Source: Planctomycetota bacterium
GTDB lineage: Bacteria; Planctomycetota; MHYJ01; JACQXL01; JACRIJ01
Direction: 5' to 3'
DNA: 36,177 nucleotides
Assembly (NCBI GenBank): GCA_016220095.1
Contig: JACRIJ010000030.1
Location: 1 to 36,177, forward strand
Positions within the stretch are counted from its first letter, which is position 1. Every line of letters starts with the position of its first letter. The notes below the pieces were generated by a model that saw only the letters and a program-made list of their open reading frames with translations, was not told the DNA's origin and ran no database searches. The translations under genes were made by a program, and so were the position numbers. This document shows positions 1-7,617 of this stretch, piece after piece.

Positions 1-129
1 GAGCATAATATACTTGACATTTGAAGGTAGCCGCAGGCTTTAGCCTGCGCTTAGAATCCAGTATTACAGCGCAACCTAAAGGTTGCGGCTACCTTAGCGC
101 TGGCTATGAATGCCAAGTATATTATGCTC
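1..129. repeat. REPIN/MITE-like nested inverted repeat
   Basis: The outermost 20 nt (1-20) and 110-129 are inverted copies with 19/20 matches. Inside, 24-34 and 85-95 form a perfect 11-nt inverted pair, and each inner arm carries its own hairpin: GCAGGC-ttta-GCCTGC at 33-48 and GCAACC-taaa-GGTTGC at 71-86. Two REP-like hairpins in opposite orientation inside terminal inverted repeats match the REPIN architecture known from RAYT-mobilised repeats. There is no coding capacity and no RAYT gene in the window. The left end touches the window edge, so it could extend further. Confidence 0.75.
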
Positions 130-198
130 CGAGTGATAAGAGTCTAATTCCGCAACTTCTACGTTTCTTATGCAGAAGTTTTGGTTCTTAATAAATAA

Positions 199-300
199 AA
201 ACTCTAAGCACGAAACCCTAAGCTCTAAACAAATTCAAAGCACTAATGCTCAAATAACCGAAACACGGTCGGACGTCGGGTTTTGAGAATTTGAACAGTA
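199..300. repeat. Palindromic word-repeat, 'CTCTAA/ACACG' type
   Basis: The stretch is made of recurring short words (ctctaa, ccctaa, aaattcaaag, gctcaaat) on the left and the inverse words (ttttgag, aatttgaa) on the right, around a core that contains cgaaacacgg. A sister element lies at 11118-11228 with the same words and the same central acacg/cgtgt inversion. No ORF of note lies here; 301-399 holds no recognisable feature. Confidence 0.55.
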
Positions 301-399
301 TTGATTAAATTTGCGACATTGCAATACTGTGAATACTGAGCGTAGCGCAGCGAAGCGAATGTGAGATTTAGAGTTTAGTATTTATTTCGTATTTAATGC

Positions 400-433
400 T
401 TGATTTTTTGCAATCCGCTGGTATATTATATGC
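400..433 (+). promoter_or_regulatory. Promoter of thioredoxin operon, abutting the start codon
   Basis: TTGATT at 400-405 and TATATT at 422-427 are separated by 16 nt. The ATG at 434 lies only 6 nt past the -10 hexamer, where transcription should begin, so the mRNA would be leaderless. No Shine-Dalgarno sequence precedes the ATG, which fits. Confidence 0.55.
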
Positions 434-721
434 ATGGGAATTAAAGTGTTTTTCTTCAAAAGCAAAGGGTGCCCGCAATGCCAGGCAACGGCCCCGGCAT
501 TCAATCAGGTTGCCGAAACCCTTAAGGATAAAATACAGGTTAACGCCATAGACATCATGGAAGACATGCAAACCGCCATAGATAACGGCGTCATGAGCGT
601 GCCTACCATCATAATATTCAGGGATAACATTGAATTAAAAAGACTCAACGGCATCGTATCAAAAGATAAACTTGAAAAAACGATACGCGAATTCCTTGAA
701 GAACCGACAGCCGGCCGGTAA
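434..721 (+). CDS. Small thioredoxin-family protein (CPQC)
   Basis: A 95-residue cytoplasmic thioredoxin-fold protein. The redox motif Cys13-Pro-Gln-Cys16 follows a hydrophobic first strand, and a 'VMSVPTIIIF' segment gives the cis-Pro loop typical of thioredoxins. It has no signal peptide and is near the minimum length for the fold. The gene begins a tight cluster (6 nt to the next ORF) with a DsbD/CcdA-like membrane protein and a TlpA-like lipoprotein. Its likely job is to feed electrons from the cytoplasm to the membrane relay (inference from context). The start at 434 is chosen because it is the first ATG in frame and sits at the expected transcription start; no Shine-Dalgarno sequence is visible. 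Confidence 0.85.
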   Translation: MGIKVFFFKSKGCPQCQATAPAFNQVAETLKDKIQVNAIDIMEDMQTAIDNGVMSVPTIIIFRDNIELKRLNGIVSKDKLEKTIREFLEEPTAGR

Positions 722-727
722 AAGAAT

Positions 728-1423
728 ATGGATTACTTAAAAGACATCATCAGCATTGGCATCCAAAGCGGCTCCATACAAACGTACGTCTTCGTGCTTG
801 TTGCCGGCATAATTACGAGCTTCACCCCCTGCGTATATCCCGTAATACCCATCATCGCCGGCTATATAGGCGTGCGTCAGGTGGATTCGCGCAAAGAAGC
901 CTTCCTGCTTTCTCTTTTTTACGTCATAGGAATGGCAGTGACATTTTCCGCGCTCGGCATAATGGCGGCTTCAACCGGCATGCTATTCGGCGACATCCAG
1001 TCAAACCCCTGGACGCACATCGTAGTCGGCAATGTGATATTGATAATGTCGTTGTGGTTTTTGGGAATCATTAATATACCGGTACCCTCATTCACAATAC
1101 CCGGCTTTAAGCAAAAAGGGCTTCTGCAGGCATTCATGCTGGGACTGGTATCGGGGATAATCGCCGCGCCCTGCACTGCCGCAGTGCTTGTAATCATACT
1201 CAGTTACGTCGGCACGAAACAAAACATGCTTTTCGGCGGAACACTGCTCTTCACCTATGCCATGGGGCTCGGAACGCTCATTATAATAACCGGAACCTTT
1301 ACAGGCGCGGTAAAAACCATGATAAAATCAGGACAATGGCCCGAACGGATAAAAAAATTCTTCGGCATTGCCATGCTTTTTCTGGCTGAATATTTTTTTA
1401 TGCAGGCCGGAAAAATGTTTTAA
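728..1423 (+). CDS. DsbD/CcdA-type transmembrane electron carrier
   Basis: A 231-residue polytopic membrane protein with about six hydrophobic segments. The two conserved cysteines of the DsbD beta / CcdA family are present: Cys35 in 'SFTPCVYPVIP' and Cys149 in 'IIAAPCTAAVL'. Family members move reducing equivalents from cytoplasmic thioredoxin across the inner membrane to periplasmic thiol proteins. The FTPCVYP wording is closer to the DsbD beta domain than to classic CcdA, but the fused periplasmic domains of full DsbD are absent; the flanking genes supply separate thioredoxin-fold partners. It starts 6 nt after the thioredoxin gene and ends 27 nt before the lipoprotein gene, so one operon is likely. 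Confidence 0.88.
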   Translation: MDYLKDIISIGIQSGSIQTYVFVLVAGIITSFTPCVYPVIPIIAGYIGVRQVDSRKEAFLLSLFYVIGMAVTFSALGIMAASTGMLFGDIQSNPWTHIVVGNVILIMSLWFLGIINIPVPSFTIPGFKQKGLLQAFMLGLVSGIIAAPCTAAVLVIILSYVGTKQNMLFGGTLLFTYAMGLGTLIIITGTFTGAVKTMIKSGQWPERIKKFFGIAMLFLAEYFFMQAGKMF

Positions 1424-1450
1424 GCGCACATGCTTTTTGGAGGACGTTTT

Positions 1451-1945
1451 ATGAAACTGTACTGGATATTACTGCTGTCCCTGCTGATTGCGGGATGCGG
1501 CAAAACCAACGAGACAACCGTTGTAAACGCATCGGGCAAAAAACCGGCGCCCGGTTTTATCCTGACCGACGTAATCACCGGCAAACCGTCCGGCACGGCG
1601 GATTTCAAGGGAAAAACCGTCCTGCTCGTGTTCTGGCGCACCGGCTGTCCTATATGCGTGGAAGAAATTCCGGACATTAAAGCCATACAGGAAAAATACA
1701 AAGACAAGGATTTCACGCTCCTGTCAATAAGCGTGGACAAAAAAACAGAAACCCTGAAAAAATTCATTTCAGAAAACGGCATAACCTACGCGGTATTATC
1801 CGACGCGGACCTGAAAACGGCCAACCTTTACGATGTCGTGGGAACGCCAGGTTTTTTCGTTATAGACAAAGACGGCTTTGTGCTAAGCGAACGCCAGGAA
1901 GACATTGATTCCGCGCGGAAAAAACTTGAAAGCCTTTTGAAGTAA
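1451..1945 (+). CDS. TlpA/ResA-like thioredoxin-fold lipoprotein
   Basis: A 164-residue lipoprotein: hydrophobic leader, lipobox LIAGC with Cys16, then a peroxiredoxin/TlpA-type thioredoxin domain with Cys66-Pro-Ile-Cys69 and a C-terminal 'VVGTPGFFVIDKDG' cis-Pro region. Such proteins act outside the inner membrane in thiol reduction, for example of apocytochrome c or oxidised periplasmic thiols. The start at 1451 follows GGAGGA at 1439-1444 and places the lipobox correctly; an in-frame ATG at 1430 would add seven residues ahead of the Shine-Dalgarno sequence and is unlikely. It is the third gene of the relay cassette. No cytochrome c genes are nearby, so its target is unknown. Confidence 0.87.
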   Translation: MKLYWILLLSLLIAGCGKTNETTVVNASGKKPAPGFILTDVITGKPSGTADFKGKTVLLVFWRTGCPICVEEIPDIKAIQEKYKDKDFTLLSISVDKKTETLKKFISENGITYAVLSDADLKTANLYDVVGTPGFFVIDKDGFVLSERQEDIDSARKKLESLLK

Positions 1946-2160
1946 ATCCCCTCTCCCCTTGCGGGAGAGGGAAGAAAACATTCTTTAACTGTCTTAAACA
2001 ATGTAACGACGGCGATTTTTGTCACGAATACACACGAATAAACACGAAGAATGCTTATCGTTATTTGCATGTATCGGCATTCATTTTCGTTTACATTTCG
2101 TTTTATCAGCTTAATCTGTTGTAAAAAACCGTCGTAATCCGTTTAATCCGTTAAAAAAAC
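1946..2160. repeat. Intergenic hairpin and word repeats
   Basis: A hairpin CCCTCTCCC / GGGAGAGGG (1949-1957 with 1963-1971) directly follows the lipoprotein stop. It lacks a T-run, so it is REP-like rather than a clear terminator. Then come 'cacgaataaacacgaag' words (about 2022-2050) and 'aatccgtttaatccgttaa' words (about 2130-2155), both of which recur in other intergenic stretches of the window. No gene is seen. Confidence 0.5.
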
Positions 2161-2162
2161 CT

Positions 2163-2190
2163 TTGACTTTTGTCTCTATATATATATAAT
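2163..2190 (+). promoter_or_regulatory. Consensus sigma70-type promoter, near-leaderless
   Basis: TTGACT at 2163-2168 and TATAAT at 2185-2190 with a 16-nt spacer, within an alternating TA tract. The ATG of the next gene is at 2200, 9 nt after the -10 box, so the 5' leader would be only a few nucleotides. No Shine-Dalgarno sequence fits between. Confidence 0.75.
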
Positions 2191-2199
2191 ATTCTGATT

Positions 2200-5100
2200 A
2201 TGAAAAAATTTCTCGGTTTAGACATCGGCTCAATGTATCTGGGCGCTGTTGTAATTGACGACAACGGCAATATCGCACATTCTTCCTACACGCGCCATAA
2301 CGGCGATATCTTCCAGTGCCTCACGAAGGCGCTCGGCAATATCAGCCTGAAAGAAATCTCAAATACCGCCCTTACCGGCCAGGGTACCGCCCAGATTACC
2401 GGCGCCGGCGAAGCTATCAATCCCATCGTTGCCCAGGTGGACGGTACGAAATTTTTCTGCCCGAATGTCAGGAACATCGTTTACATCGGGGCCGGGTCGT
2501 TCTCCCTCATACGCCTTACCGAAAACGGCAACTACCTTAAACATACCACTAACAGCGCCTGCGCGTCCGGTACCGGCGCGTTCCTTGACCAACAGGCAGG
2601 CCGAATAGGCTTGGACGCTGAAAAGATGTCCATCCTCGCGGGCAGTTACGATACCGCTCCCCCTTCGGTCGCCACACGCTGTGCGGTCTTCGCTAAAACC
2701 GATATGATACACCTGCAACAGGCGGGTTTTTCCACGGCAGCAATATGCTCGGGATTATGCAAATCGCTCGGCAGTTCAACCATTGACAGCCTGCTTGACG
2801 GCCAGAAAATAGAAGGCCAAACCGTCGTTATAGGCGGCGTGGCAAAAAATTCGTCCGTTGTGGATTCCATCAAGGCTAAACTCGGGGTAGAAATCGTCGT
2901 CCTTGAAATGCCGGAACTCGCCGGGGCCGTCGGCGCCGCTCTCTCCGCGAAAAAATCGCACCATAAGTCCGCCATTGATCCCGCAAAAATACGCAGGATT
3001 GACACCGCGGCAAACCAGAAAATCCTCCGCCCGCCGCTGGACTTGAAATTGTCCATATATCCGGATTTCAAATTCGCTTTTTTCCATATAGATGAAAACC
3101 AGACCGAAATCACCCTGCCGGAACTTGTGGAAAACGGCAAAACCTATAAATGCACCATGGGCATTGACATCGGTTCAACCAGCACCAAGGCTACTCTTCT
3201 CTCCCTTGATAAAAAAGTCGTCTGCGCCTTCTACAGGAAAACGGCCGGCGACCCCATAAGCGCGACAAAATTCATCTTCCAAGCCATACTGTGGGTGGAA
3301 CAGAAATTCAACATAAAACTTGAGGTGCTCGGCGCCGGCACTACCGGTTCGGGCAGAAAAATGATCAAGGCCGTCATAGGCGCCGACCTTGAAATAAACG
3401 AAATCACCGCGCACGCTATCGCAGCGGTATTCATTGACCCTGAAGTGGATACCATCATTGAACTCGGCGGCCAGGACGCAAAATTCACCCAGTTGCAGAA
3501 CGGCGTTGTATACAACTCGGTAATGAACTACGTCTGCGCCGCGGGAACGGGTTCGTTCATAGAAGAACAAGCAAAGAAACTCGGCATCTCCGTATGGGAT
3601 TACGCCGATTACGTCTGGCATTCGCAGGCGCCGTCAACCTCGGACCGCTGTACGGTTTATATGGAACGCGACCTGGACCTGCTCCTCTCAGACGGCTGGA
3701 ATAAAAAACAAGTTGCCGCCGCAGTGCTCCATTCCGTGAGGGATAACTACCTGAATAAGGTGGTCACAGGCCTGAAAATCGGCAACAGGATTTATTTCCA
3801 GGGGGCTACCGCGCGCAATAAGGCGCTTGTGGCCGCCTTTGAACAGGAATTGCAGAAGCCTATTACGGTGTCTCAGTACTGCCACCTGACGGGCGCGCTC
3901 GGAGCCGCCCTGCTCCTGCAGAACAAAAACATCTCCAAATCAACCTTCAAGGGATTTGCCAAACTCGCCGGACAGAAATTCGTCCTTGAAACCGAAGTAT
4001 GCCAGTACTGCAACAACCATTGCAATATGTCCCTTATAAAAACAGATGCCGAAACCATCGCCTGGGGCCTCAAATGCGGCAAAGAATACGGAGATACCAA
4101 AAGACGCGTGAGCGATGTGCGGCATATTAAACCCTACAGGGAAAGGCAAAACCTCGTAAAACCCAAAACCGATTTGCAGGAAACCGGATATAAATATACC
4201 ATAGGCATACCCTACGCCCTCACGGTGCATGCGTACCTGCCTTTGTGGCAGACGTTCTTTGAGGAACTCGGAATCAAACCGGTCTTCTCAAAACCGTCCA
4301 CCGAAGAAACGTTCAAAAAAGGACAGGAATTCGTTACGGCTGAATTCTGCGCGCCTATAATAATCAGCCACGGCCACGCGGTTGAACTCATAGATAAAAA
4401 CGTGGATTGCATCATGATTCCGCACATGATCCGCGATAAACATAACCCGCTGACATCTAATTCGCATTTCTGCTGTTACGTGCAGGCACTTCCGTCTATC
4501 ATAGAATCGGTCACAAAACAGTCCGTTTCGGCGCACCGCAGGCATGTGCCCGAAGTGCTCGCCCCGGTAATACAACTGCATAAGAGCGTCAGTTACAACG
4601 CAGGCAACCTGTACGAATCCATGGGTAAACAGCTCGGCGTTTCCTACAGGGCAATGAAAAAGGCGTTTAAAAAGGCCGTTGAAGCGCAGGATAAATCCGA
4701 CCACGCCATAAGGGAAACCGGCAAAAAAGCCATAACCGAACTTATACAAAAAAACGAAATAGGCCTCGTTCTTATCGGCAGGCCTTATAATACGATTGAC
4801 AAGGCCATGAACCTTGACCTGCCCGACAAGATCGCGGAAAAGGGCTTCACGGTCTTGACCCAGGATATGCTCCCGTTAAACCTCTTCCACGATGACATCT
4901 TTAAGACCGAATACGAAAACATGTACTGGGCTTACGGGCAGAAAATACTTTCCGCGGCTAAATACGTATCCCAACACCCGAATCTTTTCGCGATATATTT
5001 CACGTCGTTTTCCTGCGGCCCGGATTCGTATCTGCTGACTTATTTCAAAGATATAATGTGCAAACTTAAAAAGCCATACCTCGTACTGCAATTTGACGGC

Positions 5101-6456
5101 CACGGCGCCGACGCCGGCTACATGACGCGCATAGAAGCCGCTATAGAATCGTTTGCCGCATGGAAAGAAAGCAGTGCGTCTCAAAACAAAATCGCCGTGC
5201 CCGATTACGTCACCAAGGTTACAACGGACACGGACGAATTGAAATCAAGGACGATTTTCATACCTCCCATGGAACCTATAGCCGCGGCGCTTATGGCCTC
5301 GGTTTTCAACGCGAACGGCTACCACTCGGAAGTGCTTCCGGAAAACGACCATACGCTTGCTGTAGGATATAAACACACGGGCGGCGGAGAATGCGTGCCC
5401 TGCCCCACTACGCTCGGCAGTCTTATACATGTCATAGAAGAAAGAAAACTCGCCCCGGAAAAAACCGCGTTCTTTATGCCTACAGCCTGCGGTCCCTGCA
5501 GGTTCGGGCAGTACGCGAAACTTGACGAAATGGTTTTGAAATCCAAAGGCTGGGATGATGTAAAAATACTGTCGCCTTCGGCAATCAATGCCTATGAAGG
5601 CCTCAGCGGAATTATCCGAAAAAACCTGTGGGACGGCATAGTGCTGTCGGATGTCCTGCGCAAAATAATCCTGAAAATCCGCCCCTATGAAACGGAAAAA
5701 GGCAGTACCGATAAGACCCTGGAAAACAGCCTGCGGAAATTGGACGCGGCCTTCAAAAACAGGGATAATATGGAAAAAACACTCGCAGGAATAGTCAGGG
5801 ATTTCAAAGAAATTAAAACCTTGCATACCGTAAAACCCAAGGTTGGAATCGTCGGCGAAATATACGTAAGAAATTCGCCGTTTATCAACCAATACCTCGT
5901 AAAATGGATTGAAGACCTCGGCGGCGAAGCACTTATGCCGTCCATCGGCGAATGGATAATCTATACCGCTTACCTGCGCAGGCATAAACAACACCCTGAA
6001 CCCGAAGGATTCCTCGGATATATAGGCGGACTCCTGCGTGATAAATACCTCCTCCGCAGGGAACATAACCTTTATAAAGTAGCGGAATCTTTGATTAAAG
6101 ACCGCAAAGAACCCGCGATGGAAGACATTATACGCGAAGGCGAAAAATACATTCCTATAGCTTTCCAGGGCGAAGCCATCCTGACTTTGGGAAGAGCAGT
6201 AGTATTTATCAAGGAAGATAAGGTTGATGCCATAGTCAACGCCTCGCCGATGTTCTGCATGCCGGGCACCATCACGACGTCTATCTTCCCGCAGATAGAA
6301 AAAGAATACGACATACCGGCCGTGTGCACGTTCTACGACGGAAGCGGCCAGCAGAATAACGTGCTTATACCCCACATGCACTTTATCAAAAACAGGCTGG
6401 AACAAAAAACACGGCATTCAAGCGATGCCGGCAAGACTATAAGTACGGTAAAATGA
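2200..6456 (+). CDS. 2-hydroxyacyl-CoA dehydratase activase / DUF2229 giant fusion
   Basis: A 1418-residue protein. Two ASKHA ATPase modules of the BadF/BadG/BcrA/BcrD family lie at about residues 3-255 and 318-590; each has the phosphate loop (GLDIGS, GIDIGSTSTK) and the cysteine pair expected for a [4Fe-4S] cluster (Cys121 in CASGTG with Cys161; Cys446 in CAAGTG with Cys484). The rest matches DUF2229-type dehydratase-like sequence, with Cys-rich segments 'GGGECVPCP' and 'ACGPCRFGQ'. Activases use ATP to deliver low-potential electrons to 2-hydroxyacyl-CoA dehydratases. These very long fusions are known in anaerobes but their substrate is not established. No dehydratase A/B subunits are adjacent. 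ATG 2200 is preferred over TTG 2170 because the latter lies inside the promoter and adds ten unconserved residues. Confidence 0.9.
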   Translation: MKKFLGLDIGSMYLGAVVIDDNGNIAHSSYTRHNGDIFQCLTKALGNISLKEISNTALTGQGTAQITGAGEAINPIVAQVDGTKFFCPNVRNIVYIGAGSFSLIRLTENGNYLKHTTNSACASGTGAFLDQQAGRIGLDAEKMSILAGSYDTAPPSVATRCAVFAKTDMIHLQQAGFSTAAICSGLCKSLGSSTIDSLLDGQKIEGQTVVIGGVAKNSSVVDSIKAKLGVEIVVLEMPELAGAVGAALSAKKSHHKSAIDPAKIRRIDTAANQKILRPPLDLKLSIYPDFKFAFFHIDENQTEITLPELVENGKTYKCTMGIDIGSTSTKATLLSLDKKVVCAFYRKTAGDPISATKFIFQAILWVEQKFNIKLEVLGAGTTGSGRKMIKAVIGADLEINEITAHAIAAVFIDPEVDTIIELGGQDAKFTQLQNGVVYNSVMNYVCAAGTGSFIEEQAKKLGISVWDYADYVWHSQAPSTSDRCTVYMERDLDLLLSDGWNKKQVAAAVLHSVRDNYLNKVVTGLKIGNRIYFQGATARNKALVAAFEQELQKPITVSQYCHLTGALGAALLLQNKNISKSTFKGFAKLAGQKFVLETEVCQYCNNHCNMSLIKTDAETIAWGLKCGKEYGDTKRRVSDVRHIKPYRERQNLVKPKTDLQETGYKYTIGIPYALTVHAYLPLWQTFFEELGIKPVFSKPSTEETFKKGQEFVTAEFCAPIIISHGHAVELIDKNVDCIMIPHMIRDKHNPLTSNSHFCCYVQALPSIIESVTKQSVSAHRRHVPEVLAPVIQLHKSVSYNAGNLYESMGKQLGVSYRAMKKAFKKAVEAQDKSDHAIRETGKKAITELIQKNEIGLVLIGRPYNTIDKAMNLDLPDKIAEKGFTVLTQDMLPLNLFHDDIFKTEYENMYWAYGQKILSAAKYVSQHPNLFAIYFTSFSCGPDSYLLTYFKDIMCKLKKPYLVLQFDGHGADAGYMTRIEAAIESFAAWKESSASQNKIAVPDYVTKVTTDTDELKSRTIFIPPMEPIAAALMASVFNANGYHSEVLPENDHTLAVGYKHTGGGECVPCPTTLGSLIHVIEERKLAPEKTAFFMPTACGPCRFGQYAKLDEMVLKSKGWDDVKILSPSAINAYEGLSGIIRKNLWDGIVLSDVLRKIILKIRPYETEKGSTDKTLENSLRKLDAAFKNRDNMEKTLAGIVRDFKEIKTLHTVKPKVGIVGEIYVRNSPFINQYLVKWIEDLGGEALMPSIGEWIIYTAYLRRHKQHPEPEGFLGYIGGLLRDKYLLRREHNLYKVAESLIKDRKEPAMEDIIREGEKYIPIAFQGEAILTLGRAVVFIKEDKVDAIVNASPMFCMPGTITTSIFPQIEKEYDIPAVCTFYDGSGQQNNVLIPHMHFIKNRLEQKTRHSSDAGKTISTVK

Positions 6457-7419
6457 ATAATGAAAAATGCAAAATGAAGGACGTCGCCCGGTTCCCGTTC
6501 TAACGAACGAGAAAGAAGAAGACAAAACGACGCAAAGACGCAGTATTACTGCGGTTCACAAGAAGCGTTCGCTCTTTGTTCACTTCGTGGCAAAAACCAG
6601 TAGAAGTCGTCGTCGTTTTCCGTGTATTCCGCGTATTCCGTGGTCAAAAGCGCGGCGTTTGGTATCGGTGTTAAGCATAAAACCACGTTTTCTAACCACG
6701 GAAAACACTGAATACACGGAAGAGTTAAAATAGATTTCGTGAGTTCTCCCTGTACCAGTTATCGGTACAGGGTTCTGTGGTAAAAAATGCCGTCCTTTCG
6801 TTTTAGCGGCCTTTGCGGTTAAACCGTAGTTGTCGTTAGACGTACGACGGCCGGAATAAACCGCTAAGAGCGCAAAGAACGCAAAGACGGCGTTACCTGC
6901 AATCGTCTTAGCCCTTCGTTACACTCACTTCGCTCTGCTCAGTACTGCGGCAGGGTAAACTTGCTTAGCGGCCTTTGCGGTTAAACCGTAGTCGTCGTTA
7001 AACGTACGACGGCTGGAATAAACCGTAGAGAACGTCAAGAACGCCAAGTGACGCAACGAAAGCAACTATGGTTTATGAACTTCTGCGTAAAATACGCAGA
7101 AGATTTAGAGATAAAACGACGACACGAATTTTGCCACAGCCCTTCGCTATGCTCCCTTCGTTACCTCAGGATTGCGACAGGATAAAAGCGCACAGAGACC
7201 ACGGAGAACGCGACGAATTGGACAGTGACTTAACGAGACTCTAAAGAGATACGACGACGAAACTACAACAGGTATTTTCGACGCTTGCGTTTACGCACGC
7301 TCTTAAAAATCGTTTTACGCTCCGTGCCCTCTGTGTTCTCTGTGGCTAATCGGCGAGGTCGTTCGTCGGTCTTCGTGACCTCATGACTTCGTGGCTGAAA
7401 ATTTTCGTGTAAACTATCT
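6457..7419. repeat. ~960-bp non-coding mosaic of palindromic word repeats
   Basis: No credible gene. The stretch contains: 'aatgaaaaatg..aatgaagga' words at 6460-6480; an imperfect palindrome of 'accacggaa/tacacgga' words (arms 6615-6644 and 6695-6722); two 61-nt direct copies at 6803-6863 and 6965-7025 (three mismatches, 162-bp period), the first extended into an inverted 'ccgctaagagcgcaaag' arm; 'cccttcg..ctcag..actgcggcagg' words at about 6908-6955 and 7138-7180; a 'gacgcaacgaaagcaactatggttt' segment at about 7050 that recurs at about 11527; and a palindrome of 'cacagagaccacggag' words (arms 7188-7212 and 7319-7345). It ends in 'cttcgtgacc..cttcgtggctgaaa' just before the next gene. Confidence 0.75.
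6803..7025. repeat. Pair of 61-bp direct repeats, 162-bp spacing
   Basis: 6803-6863 and 6965-7025 are the same length and differ at three positions only, all transitions. Each begins TTAGCGGCCTTTGCGG and ends GGAATAAACCG and contains the inverted words GCGGTT/AACCG. The first copy is followed by CTAAGAGCGCAAAG, the reverse of its own beginning, making a palindrome. The same word set, again as two inverted arms, recurs at 28062-28133. Confidence 0.85.
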
Positions 7420-7617
7420 ATGAAAAAAATCTGGATAAATAGAGCTAAACATTTCAAGGAGGCCGAACGGTTTGACGCGGCTTATTACATGAAAATGACG
7501 CCCGAAGAAAGGCTGGACATCATGGAGATGCTCAGAAATGAATACTGGAAACTGCATAAAGGCGGATTACATGAACATAGACAAAGACTACGCAGAATTG
7601 TTACAATTATTAAATAA
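7420..7617 (+). CDS. Small charged protein overlapping the nucleotidyltransferase gene
   Basis: 65 residues, basic and helix-rich, with 'MTPEERLDIMEMLRNEYWKL' in the middle and a basic '[13 protein letters not shown]' end. I recall short proteins of this general wording (MxxWINKAxSFKEAExFD...) lying just before nucleotidyltransferase genes in uncultured bacteria, but I cannot verify this here. Its last 47 nt overlap the start of the next gene in another frame, which supports translational coupling. The ATG sits 4 nt after TAAACT (7410-7415), a possible -10; no good -35 or Shine-Dalgarno sequence is visible. A toxin-antitoxin-like partner role is inference. Confidence 0.6.
   Translation: MKKIWINRAKHFKEAERFDAAYYMKMTPEERLDIMEMLRNEYWKLHKGGLHEHRQRLRRIVTIIK

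Noticed and set aside
1949..1971. Intrinsic terminator after the lipoprotein gene
   Set aside because: The stem is good but is followed by GAAGAAAAC with no T-run on either side, so it is better explained as a REP-like hairpin.
5245..6417. 390-codon minus-strand ORF inside the activase gene
   Set aside because: A shadow frame on the opposite strand of a strongly coding region; composition is aromatic-rich and it matches nothing.
6467..6733. 88-codon plus-strand ORF after the activase gene
   Set aside because: Its product is low-complexity and built from the intergenic word repeats; there is no Shine-Dalgarno sequence, and opposite and other frames are equally open.
6803..7025. CRISPR array
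   Set aside because: Only two long repeats with 101-nt separation, internally palindromic, no further units and no cas genes.
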